From Polaromonas sp. YR568 (GTDB lineage Bacteria; Pseudomonadota; Gammaproteobacteria; Burkholderiales; Burkholderiaceae_C): 64,000 bases of DNA. This document shows, in pieces, positions 42,245 through 50,720 of the stretch (position 1 is its first letter; each line of letters starts with the position of its first letter). The notes beneath the pieces were generated by a model, which saw only the letters and a list, made by a program, of their open reading frames with translations, was not told the origin of the DNA and made no database searches. Position numbers and translations under genes: made by a program. The stretch is from contig NZ_FPBM01000003.1 of NCBI RefSeq assembly GCF_900116715.1, positions 434,001 to 498,000 of the forward strand, in the 5' to 3' direction.

Positions 42245-43933
42245 ATGGCCAGGATAAAAACAGGCACGTCCAGTAGCGACATCGACGGCGACACCGTCGA
42301 CTCGCATTCCCATTCAGAATTCGGTCCGAAAACCACTGCGCCGGCGCGGCAGGGTTCTCAGCCTCATCTGCGCAAAGCTTTTACGGGAGCTCTTCTCCTG
42401 ACGTTGGCGCTTGCGTCTGGATGCGCCAACAACTATCTCTACAGCTCAACGCGTGACAAACAGGGCGCGGCGGCCCAAACCGCATGGAAGGCTGTGGACC
42501 TCAAACCCCTCTTTGCGAAGGAACGCGCGAATCAGGTCAGGCTGCTGAAAGAAGAACAAGCCAACCAGGATGCGCTGGGTACCACAGAGCGGGACCTTCG
42601 GCTCCGGATTATTGCCAGCCACACGCCCTTGACGGACTCGCTTGAGAAACCCATACGCAAGGCGCTCATAGCGTCTATGGGCAGCGATAGCGATCCACCA
42701 GAAGTAGCGAGTTGGCAAGATCTTCAAGGGGAGGCGAACGACGCAGCCCTGAATAATGAACAGATAAATGCTTATGCGTTTGTAGTCATGGGTCTTGAGC
42801 CTCCAAGCTGTGAAGAGCTTATTGATGACAAAAAAGACCCCATTGAAAACAAAACGCCAGACTACATCACGGAGTGGAAGAAGGGGGCGATTGACAAGGA
42901 CAAGACTCAAGCTGACTTCGCGGTGAGCCGATACAGGGATGCATGCAAGCCTCAGAAGGAATTCGAAAAGAAACTGAACAAAGCCGGAGATACTTTTAAG
43001 AACGGCCGTGTTCACCTTGCCTGGACAACGCACGAGCGTGATCGCAAGAAACTGGATGAGATGAAAATCACGGCCAGAAATGCCCAGAACGCCTATAAGT
43101 CAGCGAAAAAGGCCTATGTCGATGCCGTCGACGCCGCCGAAGGAGCAAAGAACGAGAAAGATAAAACGTCGGCTCAAGAAGGTGTGGATAAAGCCAAAGC
43201 TCTGCTGGTCGCAGCCGTCGACAAGCTCGACCACTTGCCCGACCCCATATCCCGCCTGTTCCTCAGCAAAGAAAAGGTCGCCTCCCTTCAGGAGTTCATC
43301 GCCAGCCTGACGGACTCGACGGAGACACCTACGACCAAGGCAAAAGGGAAAATCGCCGCAGCTGCTGTGCTTTTTCCGAAAATCATCGATGACGCCAATG
43401 CAGCCCTGGCCGCAGCCAGGAAGCCGATGCAAACACCACTGCTCATAGCGCGTGACGGTTTCGAGCTAAAGGCAAAGGCGGCGGCAAAGGATCTGGCGGC
43501 CCAAGAAGCGGTCGTCAAGTTATCGCGTGCCATCTTCGATACCGAACTGGCCCGAATGGAGGCGCTTCGCGCCGCCAACGCGCAGCTCCACGACACCACC
43601 AAAGTACCCGCCGCCGCACTGAAACTCCATCTCACGGCAGCTGAGACGAAGTACCCCTCGGCCGCGGAGACCATTGAGTTTTCCGTCCTGAAATACCTGG
43701 ACGCCGTAGGCGCCCTGGATGCCCGCAAGCTCAAGCTCGAATACGCCCGCTGGGACGCATTCTCGGAGCGCAAGGTGGCTTATGCGGAGGATGCCGCGGC
43801 GCAATGGCAATCACTGATCAACACCACGGTTGCGCAGCTAGCCGCTTATCACGAAGAGGGTTGGACCACCGAGAAATCACTGGCTCCAATTAACTCGGCC
43901 TTGTTGCTCTTGATCGGATTAAGGGGAAATTGA
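42245..43933 (+). CDS. Unknown lipoprotein with long coiled-coil regions
   Basis: 562 residues; no family recognised. The strong AAGGAGG site supports the ATG at 42245. An unusually long polar N-region of about 42 residues precedes the signal helix FTGALLLTLALASGC, whose lipobox LASGC puts the lipidated Cys at 60. The mature part is Lys/Ala/Glu-rich and mostly helical (QNAYKSAKKAYVDAVDAAEG, KAKALLVAAVDKLDHL, AKAAAKDLAAQEAVVKL), like periplasmic coiled-coil scaffolds. A Cys pair (PPSCEEL and RDACKPQ) might form a disulfide. Codon use is visibly less GC-rich than neighbours in 42600-43100. First gene of a three-gene operon. Confidence 0.8.
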   Translation: MARIKTGTSSSDIDGDTVDSHSHSEFGPKTTAPARQGSQPHLRKAFTGALLLTLALASGCANNYLYSSTRDKQGAAAQTAWKAVDLKPLFAKERANQVRLLKEEQANQDALGTTERDLRLRIIASHTPLTDSLEKPIRKALIASMGSDSDPPEVASWQDLQGEANDAALNNEQINAYAFVVMGLEPPSCEELIDDKKDPIENKTPDYITEWKKGAIDKDKTQADFAVSRYRDACKPQKEFEKKLNKAGDTFKNGRVHLAWTTHERDRKKLDEMKITARNAQNAYKSAKKAYVDAVDAAEGAKNEKDKTSAQEGVDKAKALLVAAVDKLDHLPDPISRLFLSKEKVASLQEFIASLTDSTETPTTKAKGKIAAAAVLFPKIIDDANAALAAARKPMQTPLLIARDGFELKAKAAAKDLAAQEAVVKLSRAIFDTELARMEALRAANAQLHDTTKVPAAALKLHLTAAETKYPSAAETIEFSVLKYLDAVGALDARKLKLEYARWDAFSERKVAYAEDAAAQWQSLINTTVAQLAAYHEEGWTTEKSLAPINSALLLLIGLRGN

Positions 43934-44505
43934 TGAAAGCTTTACTCGCCGTTTTGGTTGCCAGCTCAATCCTGATGGGCTGCGCAACCGACCCCCATGT
44001 GCTCGAAGAGGCCAACCTTACCGTCGGCATGATGGGCGAACTCAAAGGTGAAATTGACAACTACCGGAAGGTACAACAGCTGGAAGACAAGTACCGCAAT
44101 GACTTTATTGCCGGTCAACGCAGCCGGATTTCAACCTTTAGCGAAAACCTCAAAGAGTTCACTCCGAAACTGGTCGCACCCGCCGTCAAAAACCAGGCCG
44201 AAGCGTACAAGCGCCTGCGAGAGGTTTCTGAAATTCGCGCAGCCCGCATCGCCACCGGCCCTGTGGAAGTTGAGCTCAAGCTGGTGGAGCCCTTGCCCGA
44301 CGTAGGCCCTCAACTGAGCGCAGCACAGGTGGCGACCTCACCACTTGCTTCAGAGCTCGGCCGAAAAGAGCGGCTTGAAAACATCCGGAAGTTTGCAAAA
44401 GATGTCCACGATGGCATCAAAGACAACCTCAAGAAGATTGAAGACGCGAACGGCAGCGTGACGGCCGCCAAGCCACCAGTCCAGACACAAGTCAAAACAC
44501 AGTAA
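43933..44505 (+). CDS. Unknown small lipoprotein, second gene of the operon
   Basis: 190 residues from the ATG at 43933, which overlaps the previous TGA by one base and has AAGGGG upstream. The signal ILMGCATDP gives a lipobox with Cys17. The rest is helical and charged (GELKGEIDNYRKVQQLEDKY, AEAYKRLREVSEIRAARIA, RKERLENIRKFAKDVHDGIKDNL) with a Pro-rich middle. No family recognised. It is translationally coupled to the large lipoprotein, so the two probably form a periplasmic assembly on the same membrane. Confidence 0.8.
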   Translation: MKALLAVLVASSILMGCATDPHVLEEANLTVGMMGELKGEIDNYRKVQQLEDKYRNDFIAGQRSRISTFSENLKEFTPKLVAPAVKNQAEAYKRLREVSEIRAARIATGPVEVELKLVEPLPDVGPQLSAAQVATSPLASELGRKERLENIRKFAKDVHDGIKDNLKKIEDANGSVTAAKPPVQTQVKTQ

Positions 44506-44521
44506 ACAAAGGAGTCAAAAA

Positions 44522-44977
44522 ATGGCCACAAATGCTGCTGTTCCCAATCTTCCCGATGTCAGCCAACTTGATTTTGGCCCTGCTGCTCAGAATTTCGATG
44601 ACATGGGCAACGAAGAATTCAAGCGATTTCTCGAAGTCTGGTTTACCCAGGGGGGCGCATTGACCAGCACGATCAGCCTGGCGCTGAAGATGCAGAACAT
44701 TACGGCGGGCGCTGAAGCCGCAGCGTGGGCGGCAGAGGGCATCGCGGCAGACAAGCAAGTTGGCAGGCTTCGCCGGATGATGGATGAATTTCGCGCCAAC
44801 CAATCCACCATCAAAGCCCCCACCGCGGCAACCGTTCAGAAGGTAAAAGACCTGGCCCAGATTGTCGGGAACCTGCAGGCAGCGCAGCTCCAGGCCCAGG
44901 CGATTGCAGCCGCGGTAGCGTCAGTATTTATCGCCAGCAACAAGGTATTCAGCTCTGCCGCGCCGCCTCCGGCTTGA
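44522..44977 (+). CDS. Unknown helical protein, third gene of the lipoprotein operon
   Basis: 151 residues with a strong AAAGGAG site. No signal peptide is seen. The N-terminus is acidic (PNLPDVSQLDFGPAAQNFDDMGNEEF), followed by WFTQGGALTSTISLALK, a basic helix, and a C-terminal Ala-rich hydrophobic helix QAIAAAVASVFIASNKVF that might insert in or touch a membrane. No family recognised. It lies 16 bp after the second lipoprotein and completes the operon. Confidence 0.8.
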   Translation: MATNAAVPNLPDVSQLDFGPAAQNFDDMGNEEFKRFLEVWFTQGGALTSTISLALKMQNITAGAEAAAWAAEGIAADKQVGRLRRMMDEFRANQSTIKAPTAATVQKVKDLAQIVGNLQAAQLQAQAIAAAVASVFIASNKVFSSAAPPPA

Positions 44978-45037
44978 GGCGAACGGTCAGATTGCGCCGC
45001 GGTTCACCAAGCGGCCAATCACCTGCGCCGGCTGGCC

Positions 45038-45274
45038 TTATTCGGGCAACTCAGCTTCAAAACGCTTCAGCTCTTCTTCGATAGTTCCGCGGCTGTCGAA
45101 GTCTTTCTGCGCCTGGCCGTACCAATACTCGGCATTGCCCAGGTCGCCTTCCTCAATGTGCAGGATGCCGTGCAGCCAGGCGCCCAGCTGCGATTCATCG
45201 CTCTGCACCACAACATGTGCTTCATTCCAGCGCCCCGCGCGCATGTGGTCCAGGGCTTGGCGAAGATCGGCCAT
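45038..45274 (-). CDS. Small conserved-looking TPR-like protein
   Basis: 78 residues. Two helix-turn-helix repeats are visible: ALDHMRAGRWNEAHVVVQSDE and LHGILHIEEGDLGNAEYWYGQA, a pattern like tetratricopeptide or Sel1-type pairs. The coding frame has normal codon use and acidic character. Partners and function are unknown. It is convergent with the lipoprotein operon (60 bp apart). Confidence 0.7.
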   Translation of the reverse strand: MADLRQALDHMRAGRWNEAHVVVQSDESQLGAWLHGILHIEEGDLGNAEYWYGQAQKDFDSRGTIEEELKRFEAELPE

Positions 45275-45383
45275 CGGCAGTTCCTTGAATTGGGTTGGAT
45301 GACTGGAATGTATCGCTTGCGCGCCATTCCTGCTCCGCTACCGGCAAAGTTCTGCCGAAACAGGGCTATGCCTCCCCAAACCT

Positions 45384-46001
45384 CTAGATAAGCTGCAAAA
45401 CCTGCGGCAGCGGGCGCCGCGGTTTTTGCGGCCAGTTTTCCGGCATGGCCACACCCACCGCGACCAGCAGGGCGGGGACTTCATCCACCGCCAGCTTGAA
45501 CTCGCGCGCCACGGCTTCAGCGTCAAAACCGATCATGGGCGCTGAGCCCAGCTTCATGGCCTGCGCGGCATACATCAAGGTGCCGGCGCCCAGCGCTGCG
45601 GAGCGGATTGCCTCATCGCGCTGCCGCTGCGGTTGCCCCGCATACAGGCTGGCGGCAGCCCCTTGCCAGCCGGGCACCATGGCCGCGGGCATGAAACCGG
45701 CATCCACTGACGGTGCGAGCCTGTCCGGCAATGTCTCGGCGTTGGGCAGCTGGCCGCACACAATAAAAGTGACCGCGGCCTCCGTGACTTTGGCCTGGTC
45801 CCACGCAAGCTTTCGCAGCCGCGCCTTGGCGTCGGCCGTGCGCACGGCGATAAATCGCCAGTTCTGCAGATTGAAAGAGGTCGGCGCCTTGGTGGCCAGG
45901 CGAATGAGCTCCTGGATTTGCGCGTCGTCGAGGGTTTGCGATGCGTCGAACAGATTGGTGGTGCGGCGCTCTTCGATGGCCTGGATGAAGGGATGCGTCA
46001 T
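45384..46001 (-). CDS. Nitroreductase family protein
   Basis: 205 residues. The FMN-binding segments RRTTNLFDASQTLDD, RLATKAPTSFNLQNWRFIAV and GAGTLMYAAQAMKLGSAPMIGFDA are typical of the NfsB/RutE-like oxygen-insensitive nitroreductases. It is a cytoplasmic NAD(P)H-dependent flavoprotein; the substrate is unknown. A minus-strand single gene, 115 bp downstream of the SDR gene. Confidence 0.9.
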   Translation of the reverse strand: MTHPFIQAIEERRTTNLFDASQTLDDAQIQELIRLATKAPTSFNLQNWRFIAVRTADAKARLRKLAWDQAKVTEAAVTFIVCGQLPNAETLPDRLAPSVDAGFMPAAMVPGWQGAAASLYAGQPQRQRDEAIRSAALGAGTLMYAAQAMKLGSAPMIGFDAEAVAREFKLAVDEVPALLVAVGVAMPENWPQKPRRPLPQVLQLI

Positions 46002-46116
46002 GGATATTTCCTTTTTTTGGACAAAAGAATCCCCGCCTTGCCTGGTGCGGCAAGGTTCAAGGATGAATGGGTGAACGGGTGAATGCGGCCAGTTGCCGCA
46101 GTGGGTGGACTAAGGG

Positions 46117-46905
46117 CTAGACCACGGTGTCGACGACACCGCCGTCGACCCGAAGCGCCGCGCCCGTCGTGGCGGACGCCTGCTCGGAACTGACATAGAG
46201 AATCATGTTGGCCACCTCTTCAACCCGGGCCGCGCGCCGGATGATGGAAGAGCTTCTGTGGGTGTTGACGAAATCGGCGGCGACCTTTTCAAGACTCTCG
46301 CCGGTGCGCTCCACATCGGCCTTGAGCATTTCGGCCACGCCCTCGGAAAGGGTGGGCCCCGGTAGCACGGCATTGACCGTCACGCCCGTTCCGGCCAGGC
46401 GCTTGGCCAGCCCGCGTGACACCGCCAGTTGCGCGGTTTTTGTGAAGCCGTAATGGATCATGTCCGAAGGGATGTTGACGCCCGACTCCGACGAGATAAA
46501 AACAATGCGCCCCCATCCGCGCCGCACCATGCCCGGCCCGTAGGCCCTGGACAGTTGCACGCCCGACATGACGTTGACCTCAAAGAATCGCCGCCATTCG
46601 CTATTGGGCGTTTCAAAAAAGTCCTGCGGCCCGAATATGCCCAGGTTGTTGATCAGGATGTCGAAGTCCGGGTATTGCGCAACCAGCCGTGCGCAGGTGG
46701 CTTCATCGCTCAGGTCGCCGGCAAAGCCCTCGACCTTGCCCGGCGCGCCGCCCAGTTGCGCGATGGCGGCGGCCAGGCTTTTTTCGCTGCGCCCGTTGAT
46801 GACGACATGCGCGCCCGCCGCCAGAAAACCCTTGGCGGCGGCAAAGCCGATACCGCTGCTTGAACCGGTGATAAGAACCCGGCGCCCTGTGAAGTCAATG
46901 ATCAT
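46117..46905 (-). CDS. Short-chain dehydrogenase/reductase
   Basis: 262 residues with Rossmann motif TGSSSGIG near residues 13-20, NNLG in place of NNAG, the catalytic Ser region FISSESG, and the YGFTK active site (YxxxK). The C-terminus VSSEQASATTGAALRVDGG is the usual SDR end. It is divergent from the LysR gene at 47027, its probable regulator. Substrate unknown. Confidence 0.92.
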   Translation of the reverse strand: MIIDFTGRRVLITGSSSGIGFAAAKGFLAAGAHVVINGRSEKSLAAAIAQLGGAPGKVEGFAGDLSDEATCARLVAQYPDFDILINNLGIFGPQDFFETPNSEWRRFFEVNVMSGVQLSRAYGPGMVRRGWGRIVFISSESGVNIPSDMIHYGFTKTAQLAVSRGLAKRLAGTGVTVNAVLPGPTLSEGVAEMLKADVERTGESLEKVAADFVNTHRSSSIIRRAARVEEVANMILYVSSEQASATTGAALRVDGGVVDTVV

Positions 46906-46965
46906 GGTGAAAGCTCCTTGTGCATGTCCCTGTGATGGCCTCTACTGTGAATCATTTGCCGTTCA

Positions 46966-47010
46966 TTGATAATCGCCTCGATATCAAATTCACTGTTCGA
47001 TAAATTCGAA
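46966..47010. promoter_or_regulatory. Candidate LysR operators between SDR and LysR genes
   Basis: TTGATA (46966-46971) is inverted as TATCAA (46982-46987), and TTCGA-TAAAT-TCGAA (46996-47010) is a 15-base dyad whose core fits T-N11-A. Both lie in the 121-bp divergent region, 17-60 bases from the LysR start. Confidence 0.5.
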
Positions 47011-47026
47011 AGCTGAGGCCAGTCAC

Positions 47027-47935
47027 ATGGACCGCATCGACGCGTTGAGGATGTTCATCGAAACCGCGGAAGCCGGCAGCTTCTCGGCCGTGGCGCGGCA
47101 ACGCGCGATTGCCACCTCCACCGTCACGCTGGCGATCAACCAGCTCGAAGAAGAGTTCGGCGCGCGGCTGTTGGTTCGCTCCACCCGCCGCCTGGTCTTC
47201 ACGCATGAAGGCGAAAAGCTGCTGGGCGATGCGCGCCGCCTGGTGTCCGACTGGGACGTGGCGATGTCAGGGCAGAGGCTGGAAGGGCCCCTGACCGGGC
47301 CCATCCGCGTCACCGCCTCGCATGACTTTGGCCGCTCAAGGCTGCGGCCCTGCCTGGATGCGTTTCAGGCCAGCCACCCCGGCATTCATATCAGCCTGAT
47401 GCTCAACGACAGCAACCTGGACCTGATGGACGAGCAGATCGACCTGGCGCTTCGCAACGGTCCCCTGCCCGACTCCAGTTTGCGCGCCCGCCTGCTGCTG
47501 CGAAACGAGCGGCTGGTGTGCGCATCGCCCGCCTACTGGGGCCGCGCCGGCAAGCCCGCACACCCCAAAGACCTGGCCGGCCACAACTGCCTGGTACTGG
47601 CGCGGCCCGGCGCGCCGCTGGTGGCATGGCCGTTTCGCGAGGGCTCAAAGCCCTTCAGCGTCAAGGTCTCCGGCGACCGGCAGGTGGACGACGGCAGCAT
47701 CCTGCGTGACTGGGCACTGGCAGGAGTCGGCGTGGCCTTCAAGAACCGCCTGGACATCCAGCATGAGCTGCAGGCCGGCACGCTGGAGACGGCGCTCGAC
47801 GACTATGTTGTCGGGCCCACCGATCTTTATGCGGTGCACCCCGGCGGCGCGCCCAGCCGGCGCGTGCTGGCTTTGGTGGATTTTCTGGCGCAATCGCTGG
47901 CGGAGCCCGGCGAAAGAAACGCCGTCAAAATTTAA
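47027..47935 (+). CDS. LysR family transcriptional regulator (CrgA-like subgroup)
   Basis: 302 residues. The start MDRIDALRMFIETAEAGSFSAVARQ and the effector beginning GPIRVTASHDFGRSRLRPCLDAFQASHPG are typical of the DsdC/CrgA-like large LysR subgroup. It is divergent from the SDR gene at 46117-46905. Its 3' end overlaps the stop of the convergent LysR gene at 47932 by four bases. Confidence 0.92.
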   Translation: MDRIDALRMFIETAEAGSFSAVARQRAIATSTVTLAINQLEEEFGARLLVRSTRRLVFTHEGEKLLGDARRLVSDWDVAMSGQRLEGPLTGPIRVTASHDFGRSRLRPCLDAFQASHPGIHISLMLNDSNLDLMDEQIDLALRNGPLPDSSLRARLLLRNERLVCASPAYWGRAGKPAHPKDLAGHNCLVLARPGAPLVAWPFREGSKPFSVKVSGDRQVDDGSILRDWALAGVGVAFKNRLDIQHELQAGTLETALDDYVVGPTDLYAVHPGGAPSRRVLALVDFLAQSLAEPGERNAVKI

Positions 47936-48831
47936 TGCGCCCAGGGCGGCACCTGCAACGCCGCCACCAGAAAGTCCACCAGCCGCCGCACTTTCAAGGG
48001 CAGCTGTTTGCGTGTGGGGTAGACGGCAAAGATGCCCAGCTCGACCGCACGAAACTCCGGCATAAGTTCCACCAGCGCGCCGCTGCGCAGGTCTTCATGA
48101 ACAAGGAAATCCGGCTGCAGGATGACGCCCTGGTGCGCCAGTGCCGCAGCCCGGCAGGTATCGCCGTTGTTGGCGTGGATACGTGAGCGTGTGTTCACCG
48201 TCACTTCCCCTTTGGGCCCTTGAAAGCTCCACACATCGCCCGTCGCCCAGTAGCTGTACGACACCACCTCGTGCGAAGCGAGCTCGTGCGGATGCACGGG
48301 CGTGCCGTGCTGCGCCAGGTAAGCCGGTGAAGCGCAGAGCACCATGCGCGTGCGGGCCAGCGGGCGGCTCACCAGGCTGGAGTCGGCGAGCCGCGCAATA
48401 CGCACCACCAGGTCATAGCCCTCCTCGACCAGGTCGACCACGCGGTCCGACAGCACGATCTCCAGGCTGACCTGTGGGTTCTCCGCCGCGAAGCGCCCCC
48501 ACAGCGCGGCCAGGTGCAGCACGCCAAAGGTCTGCGGTGCGCCTATGCGCAAGCGGCCCTGTGCCTCGACAGCGCTGGAGCCCACTTCAGCTTCGGCCTC
48601 CTGAACCGCGAGCAACACCTCTTTGCAGCGCTGGTAGTAAGTCTGGCCTTCGCTCGTCAGCGAGAGGCGGCGCGTCGTGCGCTGCAACAGGCGCGTGCCC
48701 AGGTGCGACTCCAGCTCGTTCACATGGCGCGACACCGCGGGTTTTGACAGCCCGGTCGTGTCGATGGCGCCGACAAAGCTGCCGGCCTCAACGACCGCCG
48801 CAAAGGTTTTCATGGCTTGAAGAATGTCCAT
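47932..48831 (-). CDS. LysR family transcriptional regulator (CrgA-like subgroup)
   Basis: 299 residues from the ATG at 48831; a TTG five codons earlier is possible but less likely. HTH MKTFAAVVEAGSFVGAIDTTGLSKPAVSRHVNELE and effector domain RLRIGAPQTFGVLHLAALWGRF follow the LysR plan. It is divergent from the isochorismatase-like gene at 48971, its likely target. Its final bases overlap the other LysR gene tail to tail. Confidence 0.92.
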   Translation of the reverse strand: MDILQAMKTFAAVVEAGSFVGAIDTTGLSKPAVSRHVNELESHLGTRLLQRTTRRLSLTSEGQTYYQRCKEVLLAVQEAEAEVGSSAVEAQGRLRIGAPQTFGVLHLAALWGRFAAENPQVSLEIVLSDRVVDLVEEGYDLVVRIARLADSSLVSRPLARTRMVLCASPAYLAQHGTPVHPHELASHEVVSYSYWATGDVWSFQGPKGEVTVNTRSRIHANNGDTCRAAALAHQGVILQPDFLVHEDLRSGALVELMPEFRAVELGIFAVYPTRKQLPLKVRRLVDFLVAALQVPPWAH

Positions 48832-48970
48832 AGTCTCGAATTTCAAAACAATATATGCAGCATAAGGCTGTTTATCTCCAAATTGTTCCCCAATAAAGTT
48901 CTTCTACGCCAGCAAACCTGCCGGCGATACCGCGCCAATCCAATCCATCCCAATCCACACGGAGAGAACC

Positions 48971-49804
48971 ATGAACAGGAAACTGACCCAAGTCGCCGCC
49001 GCCCTTGCACTGGCAGGCGCCGCCACGCTGGCCGCCGCGCAAACCCGCCCGGCCGACATCGTGAGCCCCATCACCGACAAGCCGCTGTCCGCCAAGACCA
49101 GCGCCGCAGACGCTCGCAAGGCCGGCCGCGCGGCCTATGAAAAGCCCACGCCCGACAACAGCATCATGCTGTTCATCGACCACCAGGTCGGCCTGATGGC
49201 GAGCACCCGCGACTTCGCCCAGGCGGCAGGCTACAAGGCCAACGTGGTGTCGCTGGCGCAAATGGCCAAGGCGCTGAAAATCCCGGTGCTGCTGTCGTCT
49301 TCGAATGCGCAGTGGCAAAACGGCGATCTGCTGCCGGAGCTCAAGGACACCTTCAAGGACCAACCCATCTATCGCCGCACCGGCATCATCAATGCCTACG
49401 AGGACCCGTCCTTTCGCAAGGCGCTGGAAGAGCTGGTGGCCAAAACCGGCCGCAAGCACATCATCATCTCCGGCGTCACGCTGGGCACCTGCGTCACGCT
49501 GCCGACGCTGTCCATGATCAATGACGGCTACGTGGTGCACCCGGTGGTGGACGCCTCGGGCGCCTGGAGCAAATACGAAGCCGACGCCGCGATGCAGCGC
49601 ATGAGCACCGCGGGCGCGCAGCTCAACACCGTCTTCGCGCTCGGCGCTGAATTGCAGGCCGACTGGAAACTGCCGTCTGCCAACGACATGCTCGCACCCT
49701 TCGTCAACGGCCTGCCCGAGTACGGCTGGATCGTGCAGCAGTTCTGGAACAACGCCGATGCGGCCAACCGCCCGGTCAAAGACCCGTTCGGCCTCGTCAA
49801 GTAA
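48971..49804 (+). CDS. Exported isochorismatase-family (YcaC-like) hydrolase
   Basis: 277 residues with an N-terminal signal peptide ending TLAAAQ, so periplasmic location is expected, unusual for this cysteine-hydrolase family. The catalytic Asp is in IMLFIDHQVGL and the nucleophile Cys in SGVTLGTCVTLPTLSM. The PIYRRTGIINAYED segment replaces the usual Lys motif, as in YcaC. A GGAG site precedes the start. Substrate unknown. It leads a plus-strand group with the LigB-like dioxygenase and esterase genes, under a divergent LysR. Confidence 0.88.
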   Translation: MNRKLTQVAAALALAGAATLAAAQTRPADIVSPITDKPLSAKTSAADARKAGRAAYEKPTPDNSIMLFIDHQVGLMASTRDFAQAAGYKANVVSLAQMAKALKIPVLLSSSNAQWQNGDLLPELKDTFKDQPIYRRTGIINAYEDPSFRKALEELVAKTGRKHIIISGVTLGTCVTLPTLSMINDGYVVHPVVDASGAWSKYEADAAMQRMSTAGAQLNTVFALGAELQADWKLPSANDMLAPFVNGLPEYGWIVQQFWNNADAANRPVKDPFGLVK

Positions 49805-49866
49805 ACAAGCCCCCGCCCCATGCGCTCCCTTGGCGCGTGGGGCGGGCGCTGCCAAGGAGTATTTCC

Positions 49867-50676
49867 ATGAAGATTCCCGCCCTGTTTGTTTCACACGGCG
49901 CACCCATGTTTGCGCTGGAGCCCGGCCAGGCCGGCCCTTTGCTGCACGCCATCGGCAAGCGCCTGCTGGCGCTGCCCGGGCTGCGCGCCATTCTCGTGAT
50001 CTCGCCGCACTGGCGCACACGCGGACTGCGCGTCGGTGCGAGTGCGCGGCCGGAGACCGTTCACGACTTCGGCGGCTTTCCGGCGCCGCTCTATGCGCTG
50101 CAATACCCTGCTCCAGGCGCACCCGAAATTTCCGGCGAGGTAGCAACCTTGCTGGCCCGCGCCGGGCTTCCTGCCCAACTGATGGACGAGCAGGGGTTGG
50201 ACCACGGCGCCTGGGTGCCGCTGCTGCACCTGCTGCCCGGCGCGCCGCTGCCGGTGTTCCAGCTCTCGCTGCCGATCGAGCTGCGCGCCACCGATGCGCT
50301 GGCGCTGGGCCGCGCGCTGGCGCCCTTGCGTGAGCAGGGCGTGCTCATCCTGGCCTCGGGCGGCCTGACCCACAACCTGTATGAGTTCCGCCAATCGGAG
50401 ACAGAGACGCCCGAAAGCTATGTGCATGAATTTGTGCAATGGGCGCGCCGCGCCGCGCTGGCGCATGACGAGGCGGCGCTCGTCGACTTTCGCGGTGCAC
50501 CGCACAGCCGGCGCGCCCACCCCTCGGACGAGCACTACCTGCCACTGCTGGTGGCTGCCGGCGCCAGCAGCGCGGGCGAGCCGGTTGAGGTCATGGAAGG
50601 CGGCGTGACTTATGGCGTGCTGTCGATGGAAGGTTATGTGTTTGGCGACCTGCCGGCCGCGCCTGCCCTTGCCTGA
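49867..50676 (+). CDS. LigB/DODA-type extradiol dioxygenase family protein
   Basis: 269 residues from the ATG at 49867 with AAGGAG. Motifs of the class III extradiol (YgiD-like) family are FVSHGAPMFAL at the N-terminus, ISPHWRTRGLRVG, DFGGFPAPLYALQYPAPG, DHGAWVPLLHL and GGLTHNLYEFR, with the His and Glu iron or zinc ligands. E. coli YgiD is a DOPA 4,5-dioxygenase, but other members differ, so the phenolic substrate is unassigned. Cytoplasmic. Confidence 0.9.
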   Translation: MKIPALFVSHGAPMFALEPGQAGPLLHAIGKRLLALPGLRAILVISPHWRTRGLRVGASARPETVHDFGGFPAPLYALQYPAPGAPEISGEVATLLARAGLPAQLMDEQGLDHGAWVPLLHLLPGAPLPVFQLSLPIELRATDALALGRALAPLREQGVLILASGGLTHNLYEFRQSETETPESYVHEFVQWARRAALAHDEAALVDFRGAPHSRRAHPSDEHYLPLLVAAGASSAGEPVEVMEGGVTYGVLSMEGYVFGDLPAAPALA

Positions 50677-50720
50677 ACTCATTCTGAATCCGCTGCATAT
50701 ATAGAGAGAAAGAGAAAACC

